Source: an uncultured bacterium (GTDB taxonomy: Bacteria; Gemmatimonadota; Gemmatimonadetes; Longimicrobiales; RSA9). From it: DNA of 31,307 bases. Positions 15,845-25,033 of this stretch are shown here, in pieces. The translations under genes were made by a program, and so were the position numbers. The stretch's first letter is position 1, and each line of letters starts with the position of its first letter. The notes below the pieces were generated by a model. It did no database searches. It was not told where the DNA came from and saw only the letters and a list, made by a program, of their open reading frames with translations. The DNA lies in contig CALBZE010000117.1 in NCBI GenBank assembly GCA_937889645.1, positions 1-31,307 of the forward strand, in the 5' to 3' direction.

Positions 15845-15885
15845 GGGCGCGCGCCCGGGCCCAAGGCGGGGACCGGCGCGCGCCC
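15845..15885 (+). terminator. GC-only hairpin after the NTF2-like gene
   Basis: GGGCGCGCGCC (15845-15855) pairs exactly with GGCGCGCGCCC (15875-15885) over a 19-base loop. There is no T-run. It would close the two-gene unit that begins at 12036. Confidence 0.5.
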
Positions 15886-16001
15886 GCGCCGTTGGTAGCG
15901 ACGCCGTTGCGGGGCGCCTGCCGGCTCACGCCCGTCGCATCGGTCGCGCCCCGCGCGTCCATGCCGTATATTGCGGCAAACTTCGGCAAACGGAGTTCGC
16001 G

Positions 16002-17192
16002 ATGCATCCGTACTCCCGCTCCCGGGCCCGCGCCCGTCGCGCTCATTGCGGGCGCGTCGAGCCCGGCCGACTCTCGGCGCTCTCCCTCCTCGTCACTCTT
16101 CTGGTCCTCGGTCCCGGTGCTTCCACGGCGCGATCGCAGGCGGTCCGTCCGACGCTCACGGTGCAGGAGAGCGGGACGACGGCGCTGCTCCAGGCGGTGA
16201 GCGCGGTGAGCGACCGCGTCGTCTGGGTCAGCGGGCATCGGGGCACGGTGCTCCGCACGACGGACGGCGGTGCGACGTGGGAGCGGCTCACCGTTCCGGA
16301 CGCGGACACCCTCCAGTTCCGCGACATCCACGCGATCGACGAGCGGACGGCGTACGTGCTGAGCGCGGGGCCGGGGCCGCTGTCGCGGATATACAAGACG
16401 GCGGACGGCGGACGGAGCTGGACGTTGCAGTTCCTGAACGAGGAGCCGGAGGCGTTCTTCGACTGCCTGTCGTTCTGGGACGAGCGGCGCGGGCTGGCGT
16501 TCAGCGACGCCGTCGCGGGCGAGGTGATCCTCCTCGCGACCGAGGACGCTGGCGCAAATTGGACGCGGATCCCGCCGGATCGTGTGCCGGACGCGCAGGC
16601 GGGCGGCGAGGGCGCGTTCGCGGCGAGCGGGACGTGCGTCCTGACGGGGCCGGGCGGGCTGGCGTGGGTCGGAACGGGCGCCGCGGAGAAGGCGCGCGTG
16701 TTCCGCACCGAGGACTACGGCCGGAGCTGGTCGGTCGTGGAGACGCCGCTCGTCGCCGGCGAGATGGCGGGGATCTTCACGCTGTCGTTCCGGGATGCGA
16801 CGCACGGCGTCGTGCTCGGCGGCGACCTGGCGCGTCCGCAGGAGCACACCGACAACGTCGCGGTCACGGCGGACGGCGGTCGGACGTGGACGCTGGCCGG
16901 CCGGACGGCGCTGCCGGGCGCGGTCTACGGCGCGGCGTACGTGCCGGGCGCGCCGTCGCCGACGATCGTGGCCGTGGGCCCGGGCGGGATGGACGTCTCG
17001 ACCGACGACGCGCGCACCTGGGCGACGGTGGACACGGCGTCGTACTGGGCGGTCGGGTTCGCACCGGCGGCGGGTGGAGCGGAGGCGTCCGAGGCGGCCG
17101 GCGCGGCGTCGGCGGCAGCTCGTTCGGCGTCGCCGGCGCCGGGGTGGGCGGTCGGGCCGCGCGGCCGGATCGTGAAGATCGAGTGGCGGTGA
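16002..17192 (+). CDS. Secreted Asp-box beta-propeller protein (YCF48/Hcf136-like)
   Basis: A 396-residue exported protein with a basic start, a hydrophobic signal segment (LSALSLLVTLLVLGPG) and a single propeller. About six Asp-boxes are visible: RTTDGGATWERL, KTADGGRSWTLQ, ATEDAGANWTRI, RTEDYGRSWSVV, VTADGGRTWTLA and STDDARTWATV. Relatives are often annotated as oxidoreductase or photosystem-assembly-like, but the fold only implies protein or ligand binding. Before the last strand sits an Ala/Ser-rich insert (17065-17145). ATG 16002 has GGAG seven bases ahead. It follows the giant Asp-box gene pair but is separated by a hairpin and 175 bases, so it is probably a separate unit. Confidence 0.85.
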   Translation: MHPYSRSRARARRAHCGRVEPGRLSALSLLVTLLVLGPGASTARSQAVRPTLTVQESGTTALLQAVSAVSDRVVWVSGHRGTVLRTTDGGATWERLTVPDADTLQFRDIHAIDERTAYVLSAGPGPLSRIYKTADGGRSWTLQFLNEEPEAFFDCLSFWDERRGLAFSDAVAGEVILLATEDAGANWTRIPPDRVPDAQAGGEGAFAASGTCVLTGPGGLAWVGTGAAEKARVFRTEDYGRSWSVVETPLVAGEMAGIFTLSFRDATHGVVLGGDLARPQEHTDNVAVTADGGRTWTLAGRTALPGAVYGAAYVPGAPSPTIVAVGPGGMDVSTDDARTWATVDTASYWAVGFAPAAGGAEASEAAGAASAAARSASPAPGWAVGPRGRIVKIEWR

Positions 17193-17294
17193 ACGGACCG
17201 GGGCGGTCCGGCGGGCAGGGCGCGAGCGGACCGGGGCGGCGCATGGCCGCCGAGGCCGGCGCGTGCGTCGTCGACCCTTAGCATGGAGGAGCGT

Positions 17295-19025
17295 ATGAGC
17301 GCTGAGTTCATGGCGGAGTCCGCGGGTCGTATCGACCGGCGTCGCTTCATGGCGTACTTCGCCGCCACGGGGCTGGGCGGGACGCTCTTCCCCGGCGTGC
17401 TGTGGGCGCTGGGGCAGGGCGAGGTCACGAAGGAGATGATCGCGCACGCGGAGCAGATCGCGGGGCTCACGTTCACGGAAGAGCAGCGCGAGGCGATGGT
17501 CCGCGGGCTGAACCGCAAGCTCGGCGCGTACGAGGCGATGCGGTCGGTCGAGGTGCCAAACTCGGTGGTGCCGGCGATCCGCTTCGACCCGGTCGTGCCC
17601 GGCGTGCGTCCGCCGACCGCGGTGAAGGCGGGGCGCCGGGCGCGGCGCTCCGACCCCGGCCGGGTCACGCGGCCGGCGAACCTCGAGGAGGTCGCGTTCT
17701 GGCCGGTCACCAAGCTCTCCGAACTGATCCGGACGCGGCAGGTCACGTCGCTCGAGCTGACGGAGATGTACCTGGACCGGCTCGAGCGGTATGGCCCTCA
17801 GCTCGAGTGCGTGGTCACGCTGACGAAGGAGCGGGCGCTGGAGCAGGCGCGCCGCGCCGACGACGAGATCCGGGCGGGCCGCTACCGTGGGCCGCTGCAC
17901 GGGATCCCGTGGGGCGCCAAGGACCTGCTCGCGGTGAAGGGCTATCCGACGACGTGGGGCGCGGAGCCGTACGTCGACCAGGTCATCGACATGGACGCGA
18001 CCGTCGTGCGGCGGCTCGATGAGGCGGGCGCGGTCCTCGTCGCGAAGCTTACGCTCGGCGCGCTCGCCATGGGCGACATCTGGTTCGGCGGGACGACGCG
18101 CAACCCGTGGAACCTCGAGCAGGGCTCGAGCGGCTCGTCGGCCGGGTCGGCCTCGGCGACCGTCGCGGGGCTCGTCGGGTTCAGCATCGGGACTGAGACG
18201 CTGGGGTCGATCGTCTCGCCATCGACGCGCTGCGGGGCGACGGGGCTGCGCCCGACGTTCGGGCGAGTGAGCCGTCACGGCGCGATGGCGCTCTCGTGGA
18301 CGATGGACAAGATCGGGCCGATCTGCAGGAGCGTCGAGGACTGCGCGCTCGTCTTCGAGGCGATCCACGGCCCCGACGGACTCGACCCGACCGTCCGCGA
18401 AGCCCCGTTCGTCTGGGACGCGCGTCTGTCGCTGAAGGACCTCCGGATCGGCTACCTGAAGAGCGCGTTCGAGGACGAGCCGCAGAACGAGCGCGCCCGC
18501 GAATGGCGTCGGATGGACCGCGAGGTGCTGGACGTGCTTCGTTCGCTCGGCGCGGAGCTGATCCCGTTCGAGCTGCCGGACGGGCTGCCGGTCCAGTCGC
18601 TGCGCATCATCCTGGACGCCGAGGCGGCCGCGGCGTTCGACGACCTGACCCGCAGCGGCCGCGACGCGCTCATGGACGAGCGCAGCAGCTGGCCGGAGAT
18701 CTTCCGCGAGGCGCGCTTCATCCCGGCCGTCGAATACATCCAGGCCAACCGGATCCGCAGCATGCTCATGGCCGCGATGGACGAGGCGATGCGCGCCGTC
18801 GACGTGTTCGTCACGCCGTCGTATGGCGGGAACGTGCTGCTCACGACGAACCTGACCGGCCACCCGGCGGTGGTCGTGCCGAGCGGGTTCGCAACCGACG
18901 GGACGCCGGTCAGCATCTCATTCATCGGCAACCTGTGGGGCGAGGCGGAGGCGCTGGCGGTGGCGAAGGCGTACCAGGACGCGACGGGGCACCACCTCCG
19001 CGTGCCGCCGTCGTTCGCGGTGTGA
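17295..19025 (+). CDS. Tat-exported amidase (amidase-signature family)
   Basis: A 576-residue amidase that should hydrolyse an amide to acid and ammonia in the periplasm. A twin-arginine signal is visible (IDRRRFMAYFAATGLGGTLF). A helical extension of about 100 residues comes before the catalytic domain. The Ser-cisSer-Lys triad is present: Lys209 in PWGAKDLL, cis-Ser281 in GSSAGS, and nucleophile Ser305 in GTETLGSI, with exactly 24 residues between the serines as in the family. The motif differs from the common GTDTGGS by Leu for Gly, which may mark a substrate subgroup. ATG 17295 was preferred over ATG 17283 because GGAGGAG precedes it at proper spacing. The GatA-like look does not mean tRNA amidation, since the Tat signal and absence of gatB and gatC argue against it. 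Confidence 0.9.
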   Translation: MSAEFMAESAGRIDRRRFMAYFAATGLGGTLFPGVLWALGQGEVTKEMIAHAEQIAGLTFTEEQREAMVRGLNRKLGAYEAMRSVEVPNSVVPAIRFDPVVPGVRPPTAVKAGRRARRSDPGRVTRPANLEEVAFWPVTKLSELIRTRQVTSLELTEMYLDRLERYGPQLECVVTLTKERALEQARRADDEIRAGRYRGPLHGIPWGAKDLLAVKGYPTTWGAEPYVDQVIDMDATVVRRLDEAGAVLVAKLTLGALAMGDIWFGGTTRNPWNLEQGSSGSSAGSASATVAGLVGFSIGTETLGSIVSPSTRCGATGLRPTFGRVSRHGAMALSWTMDKIGPICRSVEDCALVFEAIHGPDGLDPTVREAPFVWDARLSLKDLRIGYLKSAFEDEPQNERAREWRRMDREVLDVLRSLGAELIPFELPDGLPVQSLRIILDAEAAAAFDDLTRSGRDALMDERSSWPEIFREARFIPAVEYIQANRIRSMLMAAMDEAMRAVDVFVTPSYGGNVLLTTNLTGHPAVVVPSGFATDGTPVSISFIGNLWGEAEALAVAKAYQDATGHHLRVPPSFAV

Positions 19026-19072
19026 GGGGCACTCCCCGGGCCCAGGTGGAACCTGTTTGAAGGTGGAGTGAC

Positions 19073-20800
19073 GTGCGAGCAGACACTTCGACTCGGTGGT
19101 GGAGTTTGTTCCTCGCCGGCGCCGCGGCGACCCTCGCCGCGTGCGCGCCGTCCTCGCCGGCGGGGCGCATGGCGCCGGAGACGGGCGTCGTGCGGGCGCG
19201 GCACGGGATCGTCGTCTCGGCGAACACGCTCGCGAGCGACGTCGGCGCCCGCGTCCTGGAGGCGGGCGGCAACGCCGTCGACGCGGCGATCGCGACCGGC
19301 TTCGCGCTCGCGGTGACGCACCCGACGGCCGGGAACATCGGGGGCGGCGGGTTCATGGTGATCCGCTTCCCGGACGGCCGGACGACCGCGATCGACTTCC
19401 GGGAGAAGGCGCCGCTCGCGGCGCACCCCGAAATGTTCCTCGACGAGCGGGGCCAGTACTCCTACCAGAAGCACCACAACAGCCACATCGCGGTGGGCGT
19501 GCCGGGCACCGTCGCCGGGTTCGCGCTCGCGCACGAGCGATACGGCTCGATCGAGTGGCGCCAGCTCGTCGAGCCCTCCGTCCGCCTCGCCCGCGACGGG
19601 TTCCACGTCATGCCCGGGCTCGCCAGATCGCTCGAGAACGTGCTCCCCGCGCTCGCGCGCTACCCGGCGAGCCTCGCCCAGTTCTCCAAGAACGGCGAGC
19701 CGTACCGGCCGGGCGAGATCCTGCGCCAGCCCGACCTGGCGAGCACGCTCGCACGGATCCGCGACCTGGGACGCGACGGGTTCTACAAGGGCGAGACGGC
19801 ACGGCTCATCGTCGCCGAGATGCAGCGCGGCGGCGGGATCATCACCGAAGAGGACCTGGCGCGCTACGAGGCGGTCGAACGCACGCCGGTCCGCGGCACC
19901 TACCGCGGCTACGAGATCATCAGCATGCCGCCGCCGAGCAGCGGCGGTGTCGCCCTCGTCCAGATGCTCAACATCCTCGAGGGGTACGACCTCCGGGCGA
20001 TGGGCCACAACTCGCCCGCCTACATCCACCACGTGGTCGAGGCGATGCGTCGCGCGTTCCGCGACCGGGCCCGCTTCCTGGCCGATTCGGACTTCGTCGA
20101 CGTGCCGATCGACCGGCTCACGAGCAAGGCGTACGCGGCGGAGCTACGGTCGGGGATCGATAGGGACCGCGCGACGCCGTCCGCGCCGGCGGACGTCGAG
20201 CTGGTCGCCGAGAGCATGGAGACGACACACTACTCCGTCGTCGACCGGGACGGGATGGCCGTGTCGGTGACGTACACGCTCGAGGCGGGGTACGGCTCGA
20301 AGATCGTCGTCCCGGGCGCGGGGTTCCTGCTGAACAACGAGATGGGCGACTTCAACGCCGCGCCCGGCCTCACGACGGACGACGGCCTGATCGGCACCGA
20401 ACCCAATTTGGCGCGGCCGGGGCAGCGCATGCTGTCGAGTATGACGCCGACGATCGTGGCGAAGGACGGGAAGCTGGTCGCGGTGATCGGGAGCCCGGGC
20501 GGGCGGACGATCATCAACACGGTGCTGCAGGTGATCCTGAATCTCGTGGACTTCGAGATGGGGATCGGCGAGGCGGTCGCGGCGCGGCGGTTCCACCATC
20601 AGTGGCTGCCCGACCGGATCACGATCGAGGAGGGCGGCGCGACCCCGGAGGTCGTCAGGGCGCTGGAGGCGATGGGTCACTCCGTGCGCGTGGGTGGCCG
20701 GCAGGGGCTCGCGCACTCGATCCTGATCGATCCGCGGACGGGCGAGCGGATCGGCGCGCCGGACCCGCGGGAGGCGGACGGCGGGGCGGTGGGATACTGA
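19073..20800 (+). CDS. ggt: Gamma-glutamyltranspeptidase, lipoprotein form
   Basis: A 575-residue Ntn-hydrolase precursor that transfers or hydrolyses gamma-glutamyl groups, for example from glutathione. It opens with a lipoprotein signal (WWSLFLAGAAATLAACAP), so it should be anchored to a membrane on the extracytoplasmic side rather than free. The autocleavage site and catalytic Thr384 start the small subunit (TTHYSVVDRDG). Other landmarks are THPTAGNIGGGGFMV, LLNNEMGDFN, SSMTPTIV and the oxyanion GSPGGRTI. All key residues appear intact. The GTG start at 19073 has GGTGGAG just upstream. It follows the Tat amidase by 47 bases, which suggests one transcript and shared extracytoplasmic amide metabolism. 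The family call is certain. Confidence 0.95.
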   Translation: MRADTSTRWWSLFLAGAAATLAACAPSSPAGRMAPETGVVRARHGIVVSANTLASDVGARVLEAGGNAVDAAIATGFALAVTHPTAGNIGGGGFMVIRFPDGRTTAIDFREKAPLAAHPEMFLDERGQYSYQKHHNSHIAVGVPGTVAGFALAHERYGSIEWRQLVEPSVRLARDGFHVMPGLARSLENVLPALARYPASLAQFSKNGEPYRPGEILRQPDLASTLARIRDLGRDGFYKGETARLIVAEMQRGGGIITEEDLARYEAVERTPVRGTYRGYEIISMPPPSSGGVALVQMLNILEGYDLRAMGHNSPAYIHHVVEAMRRAFRDRARFLADSDFVDVPIDRLTSKAYAAELRSGIDRDRATPSAPADVELVAESMETTHYSVVDRDGMAVSVTYTLEAGYGSKIVVPGAGFLLNNEMGDFNAAPGLTTDDGLIGTEPNLARPGQRMLSSMTPTIVAKDGKLVAVIGSPGGRTIINTVLQVILNLVDFEMGIGEAVAARRFHHQWLPDRITIEEGGATPEVVRALEAMGHSVRVGGRQGLAHSILIDPRTGERIGAPDPREADGGAVGY

Positions 20801-20950
20801 GGGAGTGAGGCGGCGGGCAAGCGGAGGTTCGCGCTGCGGGGTCGGCGGCGGTTGCGTGCGGGCGCGCGAGCATTGGCGGCGCGGCGGCATCGGCCGTTGC
20901 GGACCGGCCCGGGACGCTGGTGGAGGCGAAGGGCCCGCGCCCCGAGTGCT

Positions 20951-21664
20951 TCACTCGCCTTTCCGCTCGTCCGCCACCCGCCGCAGCACCGGCTCCAGCG
21001 TGCGCCACACGTTCTCGGCCAGGATCCGCTGTCCTTCGGCGGTCGGGTGGATCCCGTCCTGCTGGTTCAGCTCCGGCACGGCGGCGACGCCCTCGAGGAG
21101 GAAGGGGATGAGGGCGGCGTCGTTCGCTTCGGCCAACTCCACGAACATCCTGCGAAAGCGTTCGGTGTAGTCGGCGCCGAGGTTGGGGGGCGCCTGCATC
21201 CCGGCGATGACGATGGCGGCGTCGGGGTAGGCGGCGCGGGTGCGGTCGATGATCGCCTGGAGGTTGGCGCGCGTGGCGTCGAGGTCGTGGCCGCGGAGCG
21301 CGTCGTTCGCGCCGAGGGCGAGGACGAGGATGGCGACGGGCTGGCGGAGGAGCCAGTCGATGCGACGCAGCCCGCCGGCGGACGTCTCGCCGCTCACGCC
21401 GGCGTTGACGACGCGGAACGGGTAGCCGGCCTCGTCGATCTTCCGCTGGATGAGGGCGGGGTAGGCCTCCTCGGCAGTCAGACCGTAGCCGGCGGTGAGG
21501 CTGTTGCCGAGGAAGAGGACGACGGGGGCTTCGGCCGACGTCGCGGGCGTGTCGGCCGCGGGCGCGCTGCCATTCGGCGGCGAGTGGCCCGCGCGCGGCG
21601 CGTCGGCGTCGGCCGAGCAGGCATGGAAAACGAGTGCGAACGCGAATATCGCTGAGAGTCGCAT
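20951..21664 (-). CDS. tesA: SGNH-fold arylesterase/lysophospholipase (TesA-like)
   Basis: A 237-residue exported esterase. The SGNH blocks are all visible: block I LFLGNSLTAGYG with catalytic Ser55, block II Gly in NAGVSGETSAGG, block III GAND in LALGANDALRG, and block V DGIHP with the catalytic Asp and His. The start of block I is GNSL instead of the classic GDSL, a common variant. The signal LSAIFAFALVFHAC ends in an atypical lipobox, so a lipid anchor is possible but unsure. ATG 21664 or ATG 21670 can start it; neither has a clear ribosome site. It is divergent from ybbA with overlapping start codons, the same gene neighbourhood as tesA-ybbA-ybbP in Escherichia coli, which supports the name. 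Confidence 0.88.
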   Translation of the reverse strand: MRLSAIFAFALVFHACSADADAPRAGHSPPNGSAPAADTPATSAEAPVVLFLGNSLTAGYGLTAEEAYPALIQRKIDEAGYPFRVVNAGVSGETSAGGLRRIDWLLRQPVAILVLALGANDALRGHDLDATRANLQAIIDRTRAAYPDAAIVIAGMQAPPNLGADYTERFRRMFVELAEANDAALIPFLLEGVAAVPELNQQDGIHPTAEGQRILAENVWRTLEPVLRRVADERKGE

Positions 21665-22349
21665 GGTCATCGTCGCTGAAGGATTGACGAAACGATACCG
21701 CAGCGGGCCACGCGAGGTCACCGTCCTGGACGGGGTCGACCTCCGGGTCGAGGCGAACGAGTTCGCGGCGATCGTCGGGCCGTCCGGGAGCGGGAAGACG
21801 ACGCTCCTCGGGCTGCTGGCCGGGCTGGACCGCCCGACATCGGGGACGGTCCGGCTGGACGGCGTCGACCTGGGCACGCTGGACGAGGACGGCCGCGCGC
21901 GGCTGCGTGCGGAGAAAGTAGGGTTCGTCTTCCAGACGTTCCAGCTCCTCCCGACGTTGACCGCATTGGAGAATGTGCTGGTGCCGCTCGAGCTGGCGGG
22001 CGCGGCGGACGATCGGGCGCGGGAGAGGGCGGTATCGCTGCTGGAGCGGGTCGGCCTCGGGAACCGGCTGGACCACTACCCGGCGCAGCTCTCGGGCGGC
22101 GAGCAGCAGCGGGTCGCGATCGCGCGGGCGTTCGCGAACGAGCCGCGCATCCTCTTCGCCGACGAGCCGACGGGGAACCTGGACGCAGAGACGGGCGCGA
22201 CGATCGTCGAGCTCCTCTTCGAGCTGAACCGCGCGCTGACGACGACGGTCGTGCTCGTCACGCACGACATGGCGCTGGCGTCGCGGGCGGGGCGGGTGAT
22301 CCGGATCGCTGGCGGGCACATCGTCGGGGACGAGAGGAGGGAGGGGTGA
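21663..22349 (+). CDS. ybbA: ABC transporter ATP-binding protein (YbbA/LolD type)
   Basis: A 228-residue ATPase with Walker A GPSGSGKT (39-46), Q-loop Gln91, signature LSGGEQQR (143-150), Walker B ending Asp167-Glu168 (ILFADEPTG) and H-loop His201. It belongs to the MacB/LolD/YbbA branch that powers FtsX-type permeases acting mechanically at the envelope rather than moving a substrate through a channel. The ATG is the middle of a CATG palindrome that also starts the divergent esterase. Its stop overlaps the start of the permease by four bases (GTGA), so the two subunits are made together. Secure. Confidence 0.94.
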   Translation: MVIVAEGLTKRYRSGPREVTVLDGVDLRVEANEFAAIVGPSGSGKTTLLGLLAGLDRPTSGTVRLDGVDLGTLDEDGRARLRAEKVGFVFQTFQLLPTLTALENVLVPLELAGAADDRARERAVSLLERVGLGNRLDHYPAQLSGGEQQRVAIARAFANEPRILFADEPTGNLDAETGATIVELLFELNRALTTTVVLVTHDMALASRAGRVIRIAGGHIVGDERREG

Positions 22350-24976
22350 GGACGCCGTTCGCCGTGCGGCTCGCGCGGCGCGAGGCGCGGTCGGGCGTGC
22401 GGCGGATCGGGGTGTACACCGGCGCGATCGCGCTAGGCGTCGCGGCGCTGGTCGCGATCAACTCGTTCCGCGCGAGCGTGGTCGAGTCGGTGCAGTCCGA
22501 GGCGCGGTCGCTCCTCGGCGCGGATCTGCGGCTCGGCGCGTCCGAACCATTTCCGGCTCAGATCGCCGCCGTGCTCGATTCGGTCGCGGCGGACGGCGTC
22601 GACGTCTCGTACGTCACGCGGCTCGCGTCGATGGTGCGCGCGACGCGGAGCGGCGGGACGCGGCTGCTGCAGGTGCACGCGATCGAGGGCGGGTACCCGT
22701 TCTACGGCGACGTCGCCGTCGAGCCGGCGGGCGCCTGGCCGCTCACCGGCGCCGTGCGGCACGCGGTGGTCGAGCCGGCGGCGCTGGTCCAGCTCGACGC
22801 GGCCGTCGGCGACACGCTCGCGATCGGGAACGCACGCTTCGTCGTCGCCGGGACGATCGACGGGCTGGGCGTCGACGTCGGGTTCCAGAGCGCGATCGGC
22901 CCCCGCGTCTACATCCCGGCGGCGTATCTGGCCGAAACAGGATTGGTTCAGTTCGGTAGCCTGGTGCGGTACCAGGCGTTCCTGCGTTTCGGCGACGCGG
23001 CGCGGGCCGAGGCGTTCGAGGACGCGCACCGGGAGCTGATGCGCGAGGCGCGCGTCGGGTCGCTCACCGTCCGGGACCAGGCGGAGGAGCTGAGCGAGGC
23101 GTTCGGCTCGCTGGGCCGCTACCTCGGGCTGGTCGGGCTCATGGCGATGCTGCTGGGCGGGATCGGTGTCGCGAGCGCGGTGCACGCCTACGTGCGGGAG
23201 AAGGTGCCGCAGATCGCGGTGCTGCGGTGCCTGGGCGCGACGCGTCGCAGCGTCTTCGGCGCGTACCTGCTGCAAACCGGGGCGATCGGGCTCGGCGGGG
23301 CGGCGGCCGGCGCGGCGCTGGGCGTTGCCGTCCAGGCCGTGCTCCCGGCGATGGTCGGCGACGCGCTCCCGGTCGACGTCGCGTTCCGGGTGCACTGGCC
23401 GGCGATCCTCGGCGGCGTGGCGGCCGGGGCGACGGTCTCCGCGCTCTTCGCGCTCCTCCCGCTCCTCGCCGTGCGCGACGTCCCGCCGCTCCAGGCGCTG
23501 CGGCGCGACTTCGAGCTGACGCGCGCAGGGATCGACCGGTGGAGGCTCGCCGCCCACGGCGCGCTCGCGCTGGGCGTGATCGGGCTGTCGATCGCTCAGA
23601 CGCCGGGGCCGGGCGCGGGGATCGGGTTCGCGGCCGGGATTGGTGCAACGCTCGCCCTCCTCGCGGCGACCGCGCTAATCGTAGCGCACACCGCGCGGCG
23701 CTTCGTGCCGCGGAGCACGGACTTCGCCGTGCGGCAGGGGATCGCGAACCTGTTCCGGCCGCGCAACCAGACCGGCGCGGTCACGCTTTCGATCGGGTTC
23801 GGCGTATTCCTCCTCGCCACGCTGCATCTGGTGCAGGCGAACCTGCTCGACCGCTTCAGGATCGAGGCGGCGGACGACCGGCCGAACCTCCTCCTCTTCG
23901 ACCTCCAGACCGACCAGCTCGAGGGTGTGCGCACGTTCTTCGAGTCGCGCGGCGCGCTCCTCGAGCAGACGACGCCGCTGGTGCCGGCGCGAATCGCGGC
24001 GATCGGCGGGCGGAGCGCGTCGGAGCTGCTCGCGGACACGACGGACGGCGCGCCGGAGCGCTGGGCGCTGCGGCGGGAGTACCGGAACACGTACCGGGCT
24101 CGACTCGCCGAGACGGAAGAGCTCGTGGCGGGGGAGTGGTGGGAGGAGGGCGGGTATGAAGGCGGTCCGCATGCGGGCCCAGTCGGTACAGGCGCGGGTG
24201 AGGCCGCCACGGGCGGCGGCGCAGGGCAGAGCGCGGTGGCCGCGTCCCGCCTCCCCCGCATCTCCGTCGAGGAAGAGCTCGCGCGCGAGCTCCGGGTCGG
24301 GATCGGCGACCGTATCACCTGGGACGTGCAGGGCGTGCCGATCGAGACGGAGATCGCGAGCCTGCGGCGCGTGGACTGGGCGCGCTTCTCACCGAACTTC
24401 TTCGTCGTCTTCGAGCCGGGTGTGCTGGAGGAGGCGCCGCAGACGATCGTTGCGCTTGCCCGGGTTCCGGAGACCGTCGGACGGGCCGAGCTGCAGCGGG
24501 ACCTGGTGGAGCGCTGGCCCAATGTCTCGGCGCTCGACCTGACGCAGGTGCAGGAAGCGCTCGACGGGATCGTCGGGAAGGCGTCGCTCGCGGTGCGGTT
24601 CCTCGCGCTCTTCGCGATCGGCGGCGGGCTGGTCGTGCTGGCCGGCTCGCTCGCGACGACGCGGTTCCAGCGGATGCGGGAGCTGGCGCTCCTCCGCACC
24701 CTCGGGGCGAGTCGCGCGCAGCTCCGCCGCGTGCTCTTTGTCGAGTACCTCGCCCTCGGCGCCGTGTCCGGCCTCGCCGGAGCGATCCTCGCCGGTTTCG
24801 CTGCGTGGGCGCTCACGGCCGGGCTGTTCGAGATGGATTTCAGCCTCCCGGCGCCGGCGCTCGCCGTCACGTGGGGCGCGACGTCGCTGCTCACCGCCGC
24901 GCTCGGGTACCTGAACGGGCGCGGCCTCCTCGACCGCCCGCCGCTCGAGGTGCTGCGGGAGGTGGATCGCGCGTAG
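22346..24976 (+). CDS. ybbP: FtsX/MacB-like ABC permease (YbbP)
   Basis: An 876-residue permease with the ten-helix YbbP layout. One N-terminal helix (GAIALGVAALVAIN) is followed by a large MacB-type periplasmic domain and a first FtsX block near 260-380 (LVGLMAMLLGGIGVASAVHA). Two more helices, a second periplasmic domain and a second FtsX block near 750-860 (FLALFAIGGGLVVLAGSLAT) complete it. Conserved coupling segments VLRCLGATRRSVF and LLRTLGASRAQLRRV are present in both halves. The partner ATPase is the upstream gene. The GTG start has GGAGGGAGG ahead and overlaps the ybbA stop. A Gly/Ala-rich insert (24140-24241) interrupts the second periplasmic domain. A role in envelope lipid or lipoprotein handling with the neighbouring esterase is inferred. 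Confidence 0.92.
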   Translation: MRTPFAVRLARREARSGVRRIGVYTGAIALGVAALVAINSFRASVVESVQSEARSLLGADLRLGASEPFPAQIAAVLDSVAADGVDVSYVTRLASMVRATRSGGTRLLQVHAIEGGYPFYGDVAVEPAGAWPLTGAVRHAVVEPAALVQLDAAVGDTLAIGNARFVVAGTIDGLGVDVGFQSAIGPRVYIPAAYLAETGLVQFGSLVRYQAFLRFGDAARAEAFEDAHRELMREARVGSLTVRDQAEELSEAFGSLGRYLGLVGLMAMLLGGIGVASAVHAYVREKVPQIAVLRCLGATRRSVFGAYLLQTGAIGLGGAAAGAALGVAVQAVLPAMVGDALPVDVAFRVHWPAILGGVAAGATVSALFALLPLLAVRDVPPLQALRRDFELTRAGIDRWRLAAHGALALGVIGLSIAQTPGPGAGIGFAAGIGATLALLAATALIVAHTARRFVPRSTDFAVRQGIANLFRPRNQTGAVTLSIGFGVFLLATLHLVQANLLDRFRIEAADDRPNLLLFDLQTDQLEGVRTFFESRGALLEQTTPLVPARIAAIGGRSASELLADTTDGAPERWALRREYRNTYRARLAETEELVAGEWWEEGGYEGGPHAGPVGTGAGEAATGGGAGQSAVAASRLPRISVEEELARELRVGIGDRITWDVQGVPIETEIASLRRVDWARFSPNFFVVFEPGVLEEAPQTIVALARVPETVGRAELQRDLVERWPNVSALDLTQVQEALDGIVGKASLAVRFLALFAIGGGLVVLAGSLATTRFQRMRELALLRTLGASRAQLRRVLFVEYLALGAVSGLAGAILAGFAAWALTAGLFEMDFSLPAPALAVTWGATSLLTAALGYLNGRGLLDRPPLEVLREVDRA

Positions 24977-24991
24977 GAAATTGGGTCGGCG

Positions 24992-25023
24992 GCCGGATGG
25001 CGACGCGCGCGGCGCCACCCGGC
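24992..25023. terminator. Hairpin between convergent ybbP and trxC
   Basis: GCCGGATGGCG (24992-25002) pairs with CGCCACCCGGC (25013-25023) with one mismatch over a 10-base loop. It fills the gap between two converging stop codons and could serve both directions. There is no T-run on either side. Confidence 0.45.
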
Positions 25024-25033
25024 AACCCCCCGG

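Noticed and set aside
15961..15995. Promoter with TATATT before the second Asp-box gene
   Set aside because: A -10-like TATATT is present at 15967-15972 but no acceptable -35 box at proper spacing.
15765..18863. 1,032-codon open frame on the minus strand
   Set aside because: Antisense shadow of the Asp-box and amidase genes; Arg/Pro-rich with no domain, as expected opposite high-GC coding sequence.
17295..19025. GatA subunit of the tRNA amidotransferase
   Set aside because: Tat signal, long N-terminal extension and absence of gatB and gatC argue for an exported amidase.
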